This document shows positions 18,329 through 26,501 of a stretch of DNA of 64,000 bases, piece by piece; the stretch's first letter is position 1; the number at the start of each line of letters is the position of its first letter. The notes below the pieces were generated by a model. The model saw only the letters and a list, made by a program, of their open reading frames with translations, made no database searches and had not been told where the DNA came from. The translations under genes were made by a program, and so were the position numbers. Source of the DNA: Stakelama marina (GTDB lineage: Bacteria; Pseudomonadota; Alphaproteobacteria; Sphingomonadales; Sphingomonadaceae); the NCBI RefSeq assembly GCF_018122655.1, contig NZ_JAGRQC010000004.1:248001-312000 (forward strand), given 5' to 3'.

Positions 18329-18399
18329 GGAGACGCGACCCTCGAACACGATCGGTCGAGACTAGCGGCGATTTCCGTGCTGTCGAACCCCGATTTGCG

Positions 18400-19185
18400 T
18401 CAGGCCGCCGTCCAGCCGCCGTCGATCGAATAATTCGCACCCGTGATCGCCTTCGCTTCGTCGCGGCACAGGAAGATGGCGAGTGCGGCGACCTCGTCGG
18501 GCATCACGAATTCCTTGGTCGGCTGTGCCGCCAGCAGAACATCGTTCATCACCTGCTCGCGCGTCATCCCGCGCGATTTCATCGTGTCGGGAATCTGGTT
18601 CTCGACGAGCGGCGTCCAGACATAGCCCGGCGAGATGCAGTTGACGGTGATGCCGTCGGTCGCGGTTTCGAGCGCCAGCGTCTTGGTCAGACCGGCGATG
18701 CCGTGCTTGGCCATGATATAGGCGGTCTTGTTCGGGCTGGCGATCAGGCTGTGCGCAGACGCGGTGGAGATGATCCGGCCCCAGCCCTTTTCCTTCATGT
18801 GCGGGACCGCGGCGCGGAACAGATACCAGGCCGATTTCATGTTGATGTCGAGGATCGCTTCGAACTTTTCGGGCGGAAAATCCTCGATCTTCGCGACATG
18901 CTGGATGCCGGCATTGGCGATGACGATGTCGGGGCCGCCGATTTCGTCGTGGCAACGCTTGACCATCGCTTCGATCTCGTCGGGCTTGGTCATGTCGGCG
19001 GCATCGTACAGCGCGGTCGCACCGCTCGTCTCGGCAAGGGCGGCGCGTTCTTTCTCGATCTCACCCTCGTCGCCGAAGCCGTTGATCACCACGCTCGCGC
19101 CCTCGGCGGCGAACGCCTTGGCATAGGCCAGCCCGATGCCAGAGGTCGAACCGGTGATGATGACGCTTTTGCCCTTGAGGAACAT
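18400..19185 (-). CDS. 3-hydroxybutyrate dehydrogenase (SDR family)
   Basis: 261 aa classical short-chain dehydrogenase: cofactor motif TGSTSGIG (11-18), NAG (91-93), catalytic S143, Y156 and K160. The internal features (GDEGEIEKERA, IQHVAKIEDFPPEKF, SPGYVWTPLVENQIPD) follow D-beta-hydroxybutyrate dehydrogenases closely. It oxidises 3-hydroxybutyrate to acetoacetate with NAD in the cytoplasm, a step in using polyhydroxybutyrate. The gene follows the patatin gene by 18 bases on the same strand. Confidence 0.88.
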   Translation of the reverse strand: MFLKGKSVIITGSTSGIGLAYAKAFAAEGASVVINGFGDEGEIEKERAALAETSGATALYDAADMTKPDEIEAMVKRCHDEIGGPDIVIANAGIQHVAKIEDFPPEKFEAILDINMKSAWYLFRAAVPHMKEKGWGRIISTASAHSLIASPNKTAYIMAKHGIAGLTKTLALETATDGITVNCISPGYVWTPLVENQIPDTMKSRGMTREQVMNDVLLAAQPTKEFVMPDEVAALAIFLCRDEAKAITGANYSIDGGWTAA

Positions 19186-19203
19186 GAGGGGGGATACTCC
19201 TTG

Positions 19204-20346
19204 TCAGCGGTGGGTAAGGTCGAAGGCGGCGGTTTTCCCGTCGATGATGTTCTGCGCGACGAGACGGGCATTGGCCATCGTTTCGGCGATCGCCTCTCGC
19301 CCTGCATGCCAGTGTTCGTGCATCGTGCGCTGCGAAAATTCGAAGTCGCGGCTGCCGCCCTCCCAGGCATTGGCGCGGTAGATCAGATGGACGAGGTTGA
19401 CCGGCAGCTCGGTCGCCTGTTCACGAAGCGCGACCACATCGGGGTCGTCTGTCAGTTCGGCGGGGAGCTTCGCGAGGACCTTGCGGATGGCCTCGCGTTC
19501 GGCGCGCAGTCGCATCCGTTCGGTGGTGACCGACCGGGTACGGCTGGAAAAGCGGATTTCCTTTTCGCGCGCCATCACGTCCATGATCGTGCGCGGCCGC
19601 TGATCGTTGGCCGAAAACAGGTCGACCTGAAACGCCAGCATCGGCGCATCCTGATTGTCGAGGACGTGGATCAGCGGCGTGTTGGAAACGAGGCCGCCGT
19701 CCCAATAGAGCTTTCCGTCGATCTCCACCGGCGGCAGTCCCGGGGGAAGCGCGCCCGACGCCATCACGTGGCGCGCATCGATTTCGGTATCGTGCGTGTC
19801 GAAATACCGGAAGTTGCCGCTCTCGATCTCGACCGCGCCGACCGACAGGCGGACCGGACCGTTGTTGAGCAGGTCCCAGTCGATAAGCTGGTCGAGCGTG
19901 GCAGCAAGCGGCGTGCTGTCATAAAAGCTCAGCGCCTCGACCGTACCGGGGACGGCGAGCGACGGCGGGATCGGTCGCGGCCGGAAAAAGCCTGGCACGC
20001 CGGTTGCGAGGACCGCGCCTGCCGACCATTCGTGCACGAACTCGCGCACGACATCCTGCGGGAAGATCGGAAAGCTGGGCAGCGCGCTCGTGACCTCGTC
20101 CCAGAATGCGCGAAGGTGCTTGATGCGTCGTTCGGGCGGATTGCCGGCAAAGATCGCGGCGTTGACCGCGCCGATCGAGATGCCCGCGACCCAGTCGATA
20201 TCGATCCCCGACTCTCCGAGTGCCTCGATCACGCCTGCCTGATAGCTGCCAAGCGCCCCGCCGCCCTGCAGGACAAGGGCGACGCAATCGGGCAGGGGCA
20301 TCGGGCCGCGCTGGCGGCGCGACGCGGATGGGTCGGCATCGGCCAT
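19204..20346 (-). CDS. Patatin-like phospholipase family protein
   Basis: 380 aa from MADADPSASRR; the frame stays open further upstream, opposite the next gene, and that part is a shadow. Patatin motifs: oxyanion GGGALGSYQAG (28-38), nucleophile S58 in GISIG, and D216 in DGG. A C-terminal extension (DUF3734-like) follows. It hydrolyses acyl esters. Its coupling to 3-hydroxybutyrate dehydrogenase suggests a role at PHB granules or in lipid turnover, which is inference. Confidence 0.87.
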   Translation of the reverse strand: MADADPSASRRQRGPMPLPDCVALVLQGGGALGSYQAGVIEALGESGIDIDWVAGISIGAVNAAIFAGNPPERRIKHLRAFWDEVTSALPSFPIFPQDVVREFVHEWSAGAVLATGVPGFFRPRPIPPSLAVPGTVEALSFYDSTPLAATLDQLIDWDLLNNGPVRLSVGAVEIESGNFRYFDTHDTEIDARHVMASGALPPGLPPVEIDGKLYWDGGLVSNTPLIHVLDNQDAPMLAFQVDLFSANDQRPRTIMDVMAREKEIRFSSRTRSVTTERMRLRAEREAIRKVLAKLPAELTDDPDVVALREQATELPVNLVHLIYRANAWEGGSRDFEFSQRTMHEHWHAGREAIAETMANARLVAQNIIDGKTAAFDLTHR

Positions 20347-20464
20347 GACGCACCAGATGGCGCTTATTGTGCGCTGCATCAAGGCGGCTCGCACGAATTT
20401 CCCATGCAACATGGCAGCAGCTCGCGCATTATGCTCGGCGACCGAAGCGACAGGGGAATGTGCA

Positions 20465-21349
20465 ATGCGGCTCGACGATCTCGACCCGACCAGGAATGCC
20501 CGGGATCTCGGCAGCGGAGGCGGTGGCGGCGGCGGCTTCCCGCTGCTCGGTCTGTTGCCGCTGTTGCTCGGTCGGCGCATGGGGTGCGGTGGGATCGCGC
20601 TACTCGTGATTATCGGCGTCGCATATATGGCGCTCAGTGGTGGTGGCGGGATGCTGGGTTCGACCGGCGGGAAGGTCGGATATGGCGGACAGCAGCAGTC
20701 GTCCGCGAATCGCCCCTGCGACACGCAGGCGGAACTGTTCGCCTGCCGCGTGATGACGTCCACCGACGATACATGGGACAGCATCTTCCGCTCCGAAGGG
20801 CTGCGCTACACACCGGCGACGATCAATTTCTACCGCGGCGGCGCGCAATCGGGCTGCGGCGCCGCGCAATCGGCGATGGGGCCGTTCTACTGCCCCGCCG
20901 ATGACGGTGTCTATCTCGACACCAGCTTTTTCGACGAACTCAAGCAGCGCTATGGCGCGAGCGGCGACTTCGCCCAGGCTTATGTCATCGCGCATGAAAT
21001 GGGCCATCACGTGCAGGATTTGCTGGGCACCTCGGCTGACGTGCAGCGCCAGCAGGCGCAGCTTGGTCGCACTGCGGGCAACAAGCTGTCGGTGATGCTG
21101 GAATTGCAGGCGGACTGCTACGCCGGTGTATGGGGCGCGAAGAATCGTGATCGCCTGGAACCCGGCGATGTCGAGGAAGGCATGACCGCCGCCAATGCGA
21201 TCGGCGACGACACGCTTCAGCGCGAGGCGCAGGGGCGCGTGGTGCCCGACAGCTTTACGCATGGTACGTCGCAGCAGCGCATGCACTGGCTACGCGTGGG
21301 GTTGCAGACCGGCGATCCGGCCCGCTGCGACACTTTCAGTGGCGTTTAA
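20465..21349 (+). CDS. Neutral zinc metallopeptidase, YpfJ/KPN_02809 family
   Basis: 294 aa from MRLDDLDPTRNARDLG, with AGGGGAA upstream. A glycine-rich stretch (17-24) precedes one membrane helix (about 40-58), then the catalytic domain with H177-E178-x2-H181 (AHEMGHHVQDLLG), a zincin signature. The N-in, C-out topology places the catalytic domain in the periplasm. The physiological substrate of this family is unknown. The start diverges from the patatin gene. Confidence 0.88.
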   Translation: MRLDDLDPTRNARDLGSGGGGGGGFPLLGLLPLLLGRRMGCGGIALLVIIGVAYMALSGGGGMLGSTGGKVGYGGQQQSSANRPCDTQAELFACRVMTSTDDTWDSIFRSEGLRYTPATINFYRGGAQSGCGAAQSAMGPFYCPADDGVYLDTSFFDELKQRYGASGDFAQAYVIAHEMGHHVQDLLGTSADVQRQQAQLGRTAGNKLSVMLELQADCYAGVWGAKNRDRLEPGDVEEGMTAANAIGDDTLQREAQGRVVPDSFTHGTSQQRMHWLRVGLQTGDPARCDTFSGV

Positions 21350-21351
21350 GG

Positions 21352-21399
21352 GCGCGGGCCCGCGCTTCGCAGTCGCGCGACGGAAGCGCAGGCCCGCGC
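21352..21399. terminator. Long imperfect hairpin between convergent genes
   Basis: GCGCGGGCC pairs with GGCCCGCGC and, after one mismatch, GCGCTTC pairs with GAAGCGC around a 14-base loop. It fills the gap between two convergent stop codons. It lacks a T tract on both strands, so it may block read-through rather than act as a classical intrinsic terminator. Confidence 0.55.
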
Positions 21400-21405
21400 G
21401 GCCGG

Positions 21406-22401
21406 TCAGACCTTTACCAGCATCTTGCCCATGTTCTTGCCCGAAAACAGGCCGAGAAACGCGTCGGGCATGTTGTCGAGACCTTCGACGACCGTTTCCT
21501 CGCGCTTCAGCTGTCCGGACTGAAGCATCGTCCCCATGTCGCGGTAGAATTCCTCTGCGCGCGCCAGATAGTCGCTGACGATGAAGCCTTGGATGCGGAT
21601 GCGCGCACCGATCACGCGCGGCAGATAGCGCAGTTCTGTCGGCTCACTCGTGTTGTAGATGTCGATCATGCCGCAGATCGCGAAGCGCGCATGCTGGTTG
21701 GCGACGGCGAGCGCGGCGTCGAGATGATCGCCGCCGACATTGTCGAAATAGACATCGATGCCGTCGGGCGCCGCTTCCATCAGTGCCTTCACGACCGGCG
21801 TGCCCGATTTATAATCGATCATGTGATCGGCGCCCAGCGAGCGGACCCAATCGCATTTTTCCTTGCCGCCGGCAGAACCGATCACGGTCATGCCCTTGGC
21901 CTTGGCAACCTGAACCACGGTCGATCCGACCGCGCCGGCCGCGGCGGACACGAACACCGTGTCGCCTTTCTTGGCCCCGGCAACTTCCAGCAGGCCGAAA
22001 TAGCCGGTCAGGCCTGGCATGCCGAGCTGGCCGAGAAATGCCTGTGCCGGCACGTCGAGCGGCGGCAGCTTCTGGGCCATGCCGGTTGCGGTATCGACCA
22101 CCGCTTCGTCACGCCATCCTTCCATATGCTGGACAAGATCGCCCTTGGCGAAGCCGTCGGCCTTGCTCTCGACCACCTCGCCGATCGCGCCACCCTGCAT
22201 CGGCTCGCCGAGCTGGAAGGGCGGGACATAGCTCTTCACGTCGTTCATTCGGCCCCGCATGTACGGATCGACCGACAGCCAGCGATTGGCGACGCGGATC
22301 TGCCCATCGGCGAGGTCGGGCAGCGCGATATCCTTCAGCGCGAAATCGTCGTGGACGGGCATGCCATTGGGACGGCGTTCGAGGTGCCAGGCGCGGGCCA
22401 T
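21406..22401 (-). CDS. NADP-dependent MDR family oxidoreductase (zinc-free, CurA/leukotriene dehydrogenase type)
   Basis: 331 aa. It has VDPYMRGRMND near the N-terminus and the nucleotide-binding VSAAAGAVGSTVVQVAKAKG, followed by GSAGGKEKC. No structural-zinc cysteine cluster is present, as in the prostaglandin/alkenal reductase branch. Known members reduce alpha,beta-unsaturated carbonyls with NADPH in the cytoplasm. Substrate here is not known. Confidence 0.88.
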   Translation of the reverse strand: MARAWHLERRPNGMPVHDDFALKDIALPDLADGQIRVANRWLSVDPYMRGRMNDVKSYVPPFQLGEPMQGGAIGEVVESKADGFAKGDLVQHMEGWRDEAVVDTATGMAQKLPPLDVPAQAFLGQLGMPGLTGYFGLLEVAGAKKGDTVFVSAAAGAVGSTVVQVAKAKGMTVIGSAGGKEKCDWVRSLGADHMIDYKSGTPVVKALMEAAPDGIDVYFDNVGGDHLDAALAVANQHARFAICGMIDIYNTSEPTELRYLPRVIGARIRIQGFIVSDYLARAEEFYRDMGTMLQSGQLKREETVVEGLDNMPDAFLGLFSGKNMGKMLVKV

Positions 22402-22621
22402 GATAGTCTCTCCCTGCTTATGATGTTGTCACCGCGATATGAGCGATCCGTTGCGGATTGCAACCTGGGCCTAGGGGCAGGAAACGCTATCGTGCCGCCA
22501 CCGCATCCGCACTTGATCGGGATGGAGAAAATTTTGCGTGCGATGCCGGTTGCATCGGTCAAGCCATGTGGGTAAGGGGAGCGGCCCCGGCGAGGCAGAT
22601 GCGTTGCCGGGCGATCAAGGC

Positions 22622-22697
22622 GGGGCCGTAGCTCAGTTGGGAGAGCGCTGCAATCGCACTGCAGAGGTCAGGGGTTCGACTCCCCTCGGCTCCACCA
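22622..22697 (+). tRNA. tRNA-Ala (anticodon CGC)
   Basis: A 76-base cloverleaf with encoded CCA. The acceptor stem is GGGGCCG/CGGCTCC with one G-T pair, the D arm GCTC/GAGC, the anticodon stem CTGCA/TGCAG with loop ATCGCAC giving anticodon CGC, and the T arm AGGGG/CCCCT with TTCGACT. It reads GCG codons, which are frequent in this GC-rich genome. Confidence 0.95.
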
Positions 22698-22740
22698 GTT
22701 CCCGCCAGATAGACACTTGCACCGCTTCGATCGGCGACGC

Positions 22741-24003
22741 CTAGCGTCGGCCGCGGACCGCGAGGATCGTCACTCCTCCGCATAGCGCCAGCGCAGCCAG
22801 TGCCAGCATCGCGGCGCCAAAATCGCGCGGCGTCGCGAGCAGCCAGGTGAGCAATGGCCCGAGCAGCGAGGGCAGGGTATTGGTCAGGTTAAGCAGCCCG
22901 AGATCGCGCCCGCGGTGCTGCGGGTCGGGCAACAACTGCATCGCGAATGCCGAATGGAGCGCAAGAAAGGTCGCCGAGCCGACGGCGTAGAGGCCGAAGG
23001 CCACGGCGCCCTGCATCCAGTCGTTCGCGATCGCCATCCCGACCAGTCCGAGTGCCGCGACCGCGGCGGCGGCGAAGAGGAAGGGCTTGCGCCGGTCTAT
23101 CCGGTCGGACAGCCGACCTATCAGGATCGCTGCCGGCACCGGGACCAGATAGGCCAGCGTGAAGAGATGGCCGACCCATGCCGCGATGCGCGGCGGCGGC
23201 GTGTCGAAGAAGCTCTCGAAATAATAGAGCAGGTAGAGCGACAGCACCGCTCCGGCGATCTGCACGAGAATCCGCGCCGCCCATGCGATCATCAGGTCGC
23301 GGCGAAGCATGGCGTGGATTGCCGGGCGCGGCGTTTCATCCGCCACGCGCCGCGCGGGTATGGCAAGCAGCGGTGCCAGGCAGGCAAGGATCGCCGCCAT
23401 GACGATCGCGAGACGCATCGGCTCGGTCAGGAAGTCGGCGCCGACGAGCGATGCCGACAGCAGCGCCGCCGTCGGATAGCCGAGCGACAGCAATCCGCCT
23501 ACCGTGCCCTTTTGCGCATCGGGCACCTCGTCTGCCATGATCGCGATCAGCGGCGCGAGTGCGGCGTTGACGGCGGTCTGGAAGAATATGATCGCAAGGA
23601 TGATGGCGAGGGGTGATGCCGCTGCCGCGACGAATGCATAGGAAAGCGCGAGGGCGACCATCCCGCCGGTAACCCAGCGACGGCGCCCGCCACCGCGCGC
23701 GACCGAGCGATCGCTGAGCCAGCCGAACAGAATGTTCGACGCACTTGATGCGATGCTGCCGGCGACGATGCAGGCGGTGAACAGCCCGAGCCGAGCATCG
23801 CCGGCGATCTCCTCCACCTTGATCGGCAGGAACAGCGACAGAAGCGGCATATAGGCGATGACGCCACCGGCATAGGCGAGTCCGTAGACCAGCAGGAACG
23901 CCGTCGATCGACGCTCACCCGTTGCCGGTGAGGCGGCGTCCTGGCCGGACGGCGAGGCGGGCGGAGCGGGCATCGCCGCCATGACTGCCCGTGCGGCGGG
24001 CAT
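22741..24003 (-). CDS. MFS transporter
   Basis: 420 aa with about 12 transmembrane segments and the MFS loop motif between helices 2 and 3 (GWLSDRSVARGG) and again after helix 8 (GRLSDRIDRRKP). The N-terminus is Pro/Ala-rich and the start may be 7 or 10 codons further in; no ribosome site decides it. It lies 44 bases downstream of the GH3 gene on the same strand, so uptake of the sugar freed by that enzyme is a fair guess. Confidence 0.85.
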   Translation of the reverse strand: MPAARAVMAAMPAPPASPSGQDAASPATGERRSTAFLLVYGLAYAGGVIAYMPLLSLFLPIKVEEIAGDARLGLFTACIVAGSIASSASNILFGWLSDRSVARGGGRRRWVTGGMVALALSYAFVAAAASPLAIILAIIFFQTAVNAALAPLIAIMADEVPDAQKGTVGGLLSLGYPTAALLSASLVGADFLTEPMRLAIVMAAILACLAPLLAIPARRVADETPRPAIHAMLRRDLMIAWAARILVQIAGAVLSLYLLYYFESFFDTPPPRIAAWVGHLFTLAYLVPVPAAILIGRLSDRIDRRKPFLFAAAAVAALGLVGMAIANDWMQGAVAFGLYAVGSATFLALHSAFAMQLLPDPQHRGRDLGLLNLTNTLPSLLGPLLTWLLATPRDFGAAMLALAALALCGGVTILAVRGRR

Positions 24004-24047
24004 TCGGCAACAACCGATGCCGCCGCGCGGGACTTGTCGCTATCCGA

Positions 24048-26300
24048 TCACGGCTTCATCGTCGCCGGATCGAGTTGGGTGGTGAACACCATCTTCCGGT
24101 CGGTGGCATTGCGGGCGAGTGCGACGCGATACTCGCCTCCCGCGATCCGCCATCCGGGCAGGTCGGTGTCGTAATCGGCGACGATGCGCGGTTCGGCGGT
24201 CAGCGTCACATGGCGCGTCTCGCCGGGTTGCAGCGTCACGCGCCGGAACGCCGCCAACCGCATCGGCGTGCCGGAGCCGGCCTTCGCAACATAGATTTGC
24301 GGCACGTCAGACCCAGCGCGCTCGCCGGTATTCACGACATCGAACGAGACGCTCAGCGTCTTGCCGCCGGTGACGACCGGGTTGCGATACGCGAACTGCG
24401 TGTAGCTGAGGCCGTATCCGAACGAGAAAAGCGGTGTTTCGTCCTTCTTTTCATACCAGCGATAGCCGACATCGCTGCCCTCGACATAATCGACCGGAAA
24501 ACTCTTCAACTGATAATCGGATGCATCGGCCGGATTGGCCGCCGCCTGTGCCTCCAGCGCGTTCAGCCGGTCGAGGCCGACCGGGGAGGGGCGCGGCGCC
24601 TGCGCTGCTGATTCGGGGAAAGTGATCGGCAGGCGGCCCGATGGATTGACCTTGCCCGTCAGGATGTTGGCGATTGCCTGGCCACCGCGTTGTCCGGGAT
24701 ACCAGGCCTGCACGATCGCGGGCACCTGGCCGATCCACGGCATCAGCACCGGACCGCCGGTCTCGAGCACTGCGACCGTGTGCGGCTGGGCTTCCGCGAC
24801 CGCGGCGATCAGCGCATCCTGATCGCGCGGGAGCGAAAGATTGGGCGCATCCTCCGCCTCGGTCGTCCACTGCGTGGCGAAGACGATGGCGATGTCGGCA
24901 TCCCGTGCCGCTCGCGCCGCGGCCGCAGGATCGCTGCCGTCGATATAGCGAATATCGGCGTTCGGGGCCGCTTCCCGCAGCGCCTTGAGCGGTGACGACG
25001 CATGATAGGTAACGCGCGCGAAGGATGCGGCCGCGCCCGATTTGAGCGGGATTTCGATCGGCGCGCCGCCGACCGAGCGCACCTGGCTCGATCCCCCGCC
25101 CGACAGGACGCCGACATCGGCATGGCCACCGATCAGCACGATCCGCTTGGCGGTGTCGGCAAGCGGAAGGATGCCACCTTCGTTTTTCAAAAGGACGATG
25201 CCCGCCTCGGCCGCGCGCTGCGCGACATCGGCATGGACGCCATATGGTATCGGCTGTGCGTGCTCCGGCACCGGCGTGTCATAGGCGCCCGTTTCGATTA
25301 GTCCGGTCAGATAGCGGGTGACCATCTGGTCGAGCCGCGTCTCTGGAACCGTACCCGCTTCGACCGCCTGTTTCAGCGCTGCGCCGAAGAAGACGGACTT
25401 GTCGAGTTCCTGTCCCGATTCCTGGTCGAGCCCGGCATTGGCGGCCTTTACCGTCGAATGCACCGCGCCCCAGTCGCTCATGACCCAGCCTTTATAGCCC
25501 CAGTCGGTGCGCAGCACATCGGTCAGCAGATGGTGGTTCTCGCAGGCATAATCGCCGTTGACCTTGTTATAGGCGCACATCACCGATCCGGGCTGGCCCT
25601 TCTCGATCGCTATTTCGAAAGCGAGCAGATCGCTTTCGCGCAGCGCCGCCTCTCCGATCCGCGCATCGACGACGGTCCGACCAGTTTCCTGCGAATTGAG
25701 CGCGTAATGCTTGATCGTCGACGTGATACGGTTCGACTGGATACCCGCAATATGCGCACCGGCCATGTCGCCGGCGAGGAGCGGGTCCTCGCCAAGATAT
25801 TCGAAGTTCCGCCCGTTCCACGGGTCGCGCGTCAGGTTGACGCCGCCGGCGAGCATCACGTTGAATCGCTTTGCCCGCGCCTCGGCGCCGATCATCATCC
25901 CGCCTTCGTGCGCGATGTCGGGATCGAAGGTCGCCGCCGTCGCCAGTCCCGACGGCAGCGCGGTCGCGACGTCGCCCTTGCGCTGTTCGACCTGGTTGGC
26001 GACGCCGAGCGACGCGTCGGTTTCGCGCACCAACGGCACGCCGAGCTCGGGAATGCCGTCGATATGGCCGGCGGACGGGATCAGTTCGTTCTGTGTCTTT
26101 CCCTGTGCCATCGGCGGGAACAGGCCGTGGACGAGGGCGATTTTTTGATCGAGCGTCATTTTTGCAACAACCGCTTCGGCACGGCTCTGCGCGGTTGCGG
26201 CGCCGGGAATGGCAGGCAATGCTTGGGCGTGTACCGTTCCCCCTCCAACGCCTGCAAAAGCGCAGGACGCTGCCAATGCTATCGCTAACGGTCTCGGCAT
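24048..26300 (-). CDS. Periplasmic beta-glucosidase, glycoside hydrolase family 3
   Basis: 750 aa from MPRPLAIALAASCAFAG, with GGGGAGAG upstream; the open frame extends 13 codons further. The signal peptide is cleaved near residue 27. The GH3 N-terminal barrel has the K-H pair (TIKHYALNSQE, about 197) and nucleophile D276 in VMSDWGAVH. The second domain and a C-terminal fibronectin III-like domain (SFDVVNTGERAGSDVPQIYV) follow. It cleaves beta-glucosidic ends in the periplasm; exact linkage is unknown. It diverges from the TonB receptor gene. Confidence 0.9.
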   Translation of the reverse strand: MPRPLAIALAASCAFAGVGGGTVHAQALPAIPGAATAQSRAEAVVAKMTLDQKIALVHGLFPPMAQGKTQNELIPSAGHIDGIPELGVPLVRETDASLGVANQVEQRKGDVATALPSGLATAATFDPDIAHEGGMMIGAEARAKRFNVMLAGGVNLTRDPWNGRNFEYLGEDPLLAGDMAGAHIAGIQSNRITSTIKHYALNSQETGRTVVDARIGEAALRESDLLAFEIAIEKGQPGSVMCAYNKVNGDYACENHHLLTDVLRTDWGYKGWVMSDWGAVHSTVKAANAGLDQESGQELDKSVFFGAALKQAVEAGTVPETRLDQMVTRYLTGLIETGAYDTPVPEHAQPIPYGVHADVAQRAAEAGIVLLKNEGGILPLADTAKRIVLIGGHADVGVLSGGGSSQVRSVGGAPIEIPLKSGAAASFARVTYHASSPLKALREAAPNADIRYIDGSDPAAAARAARDADIAIVFATQWTTEAEDAPNLSLPRDQDALIAAVAEAQPHTVAVLETGGPVLMPWIGQVPAIVQAWYPGQRGGQAIANILTGKVNPSGRLPITFPESAAQAPRPSPVGLDRLNALEAQAAANPADASDYQLKSFPVDYVEGSDVGYRWYEKKDETPLFSFGYGLSYTQFAYRNPVVTGGKTLSVSFDVVNTGERAGSDVPQIYVAKAGSGTPMRLAAFRRVTLQPGETRHVTLTAEPRIVADYDTDLPGWRIAGGEYRVALARNATDRKMVFTTQLDPATMKP

Positions 26301-26419
26301 TCTCTCTCTCCCCTTTCGACGAATCCTTGCGTTCGCCATCTTGATGCAATTCCGCTTTCACCGCGAACCGACGCGCCGAATCTTTCGCGTGGTCCGCTGC
26401 GGTTGAACTTTTCTGTTAC

Positions 26420-26457
26420 TTGACAGCGCAGGACAAACTGCGCAAGTGAACGTTCTC
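26420..26457 (+). promoter_or_regulatory. Candidate promoter/operator region of the TonB-receptor cluster
   Basis: A consensus -35 box TTGACA is followed by an inverted repeat GCGCAG-6-CTGCGC within the expected spacer, then GTGAACGTTCTC, a near-palindrome centred on CG with the AACGTT core seen in some LacI/GalR operators. A convincing -10 box was not found. The LacI gene at the end of the cluster is the natural candidate regulator. This is inference from position and symmetry. Confidence 0.4.
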
Positions 26458-26501
26458 AAGAAGAGCGCGGAATGAACCGCGCGGCATCAGGGGAGGAGTT
26501 T

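Noticed and set aside
18703..20904. 733-codon plus-strand frame opposite the dehydrogenase and patatin genes
   Set aside because: It is Arg/Asp-rich without any family pattern, while both genes on the minus strand have complete catalytic motifs. High GC creates long antisense frames.
22529..22579. 17-codon frame (ATG to TAA) before the tRNA
   Set aside because: Very short, with no ribosome site and no sign of selection; most likely chance.
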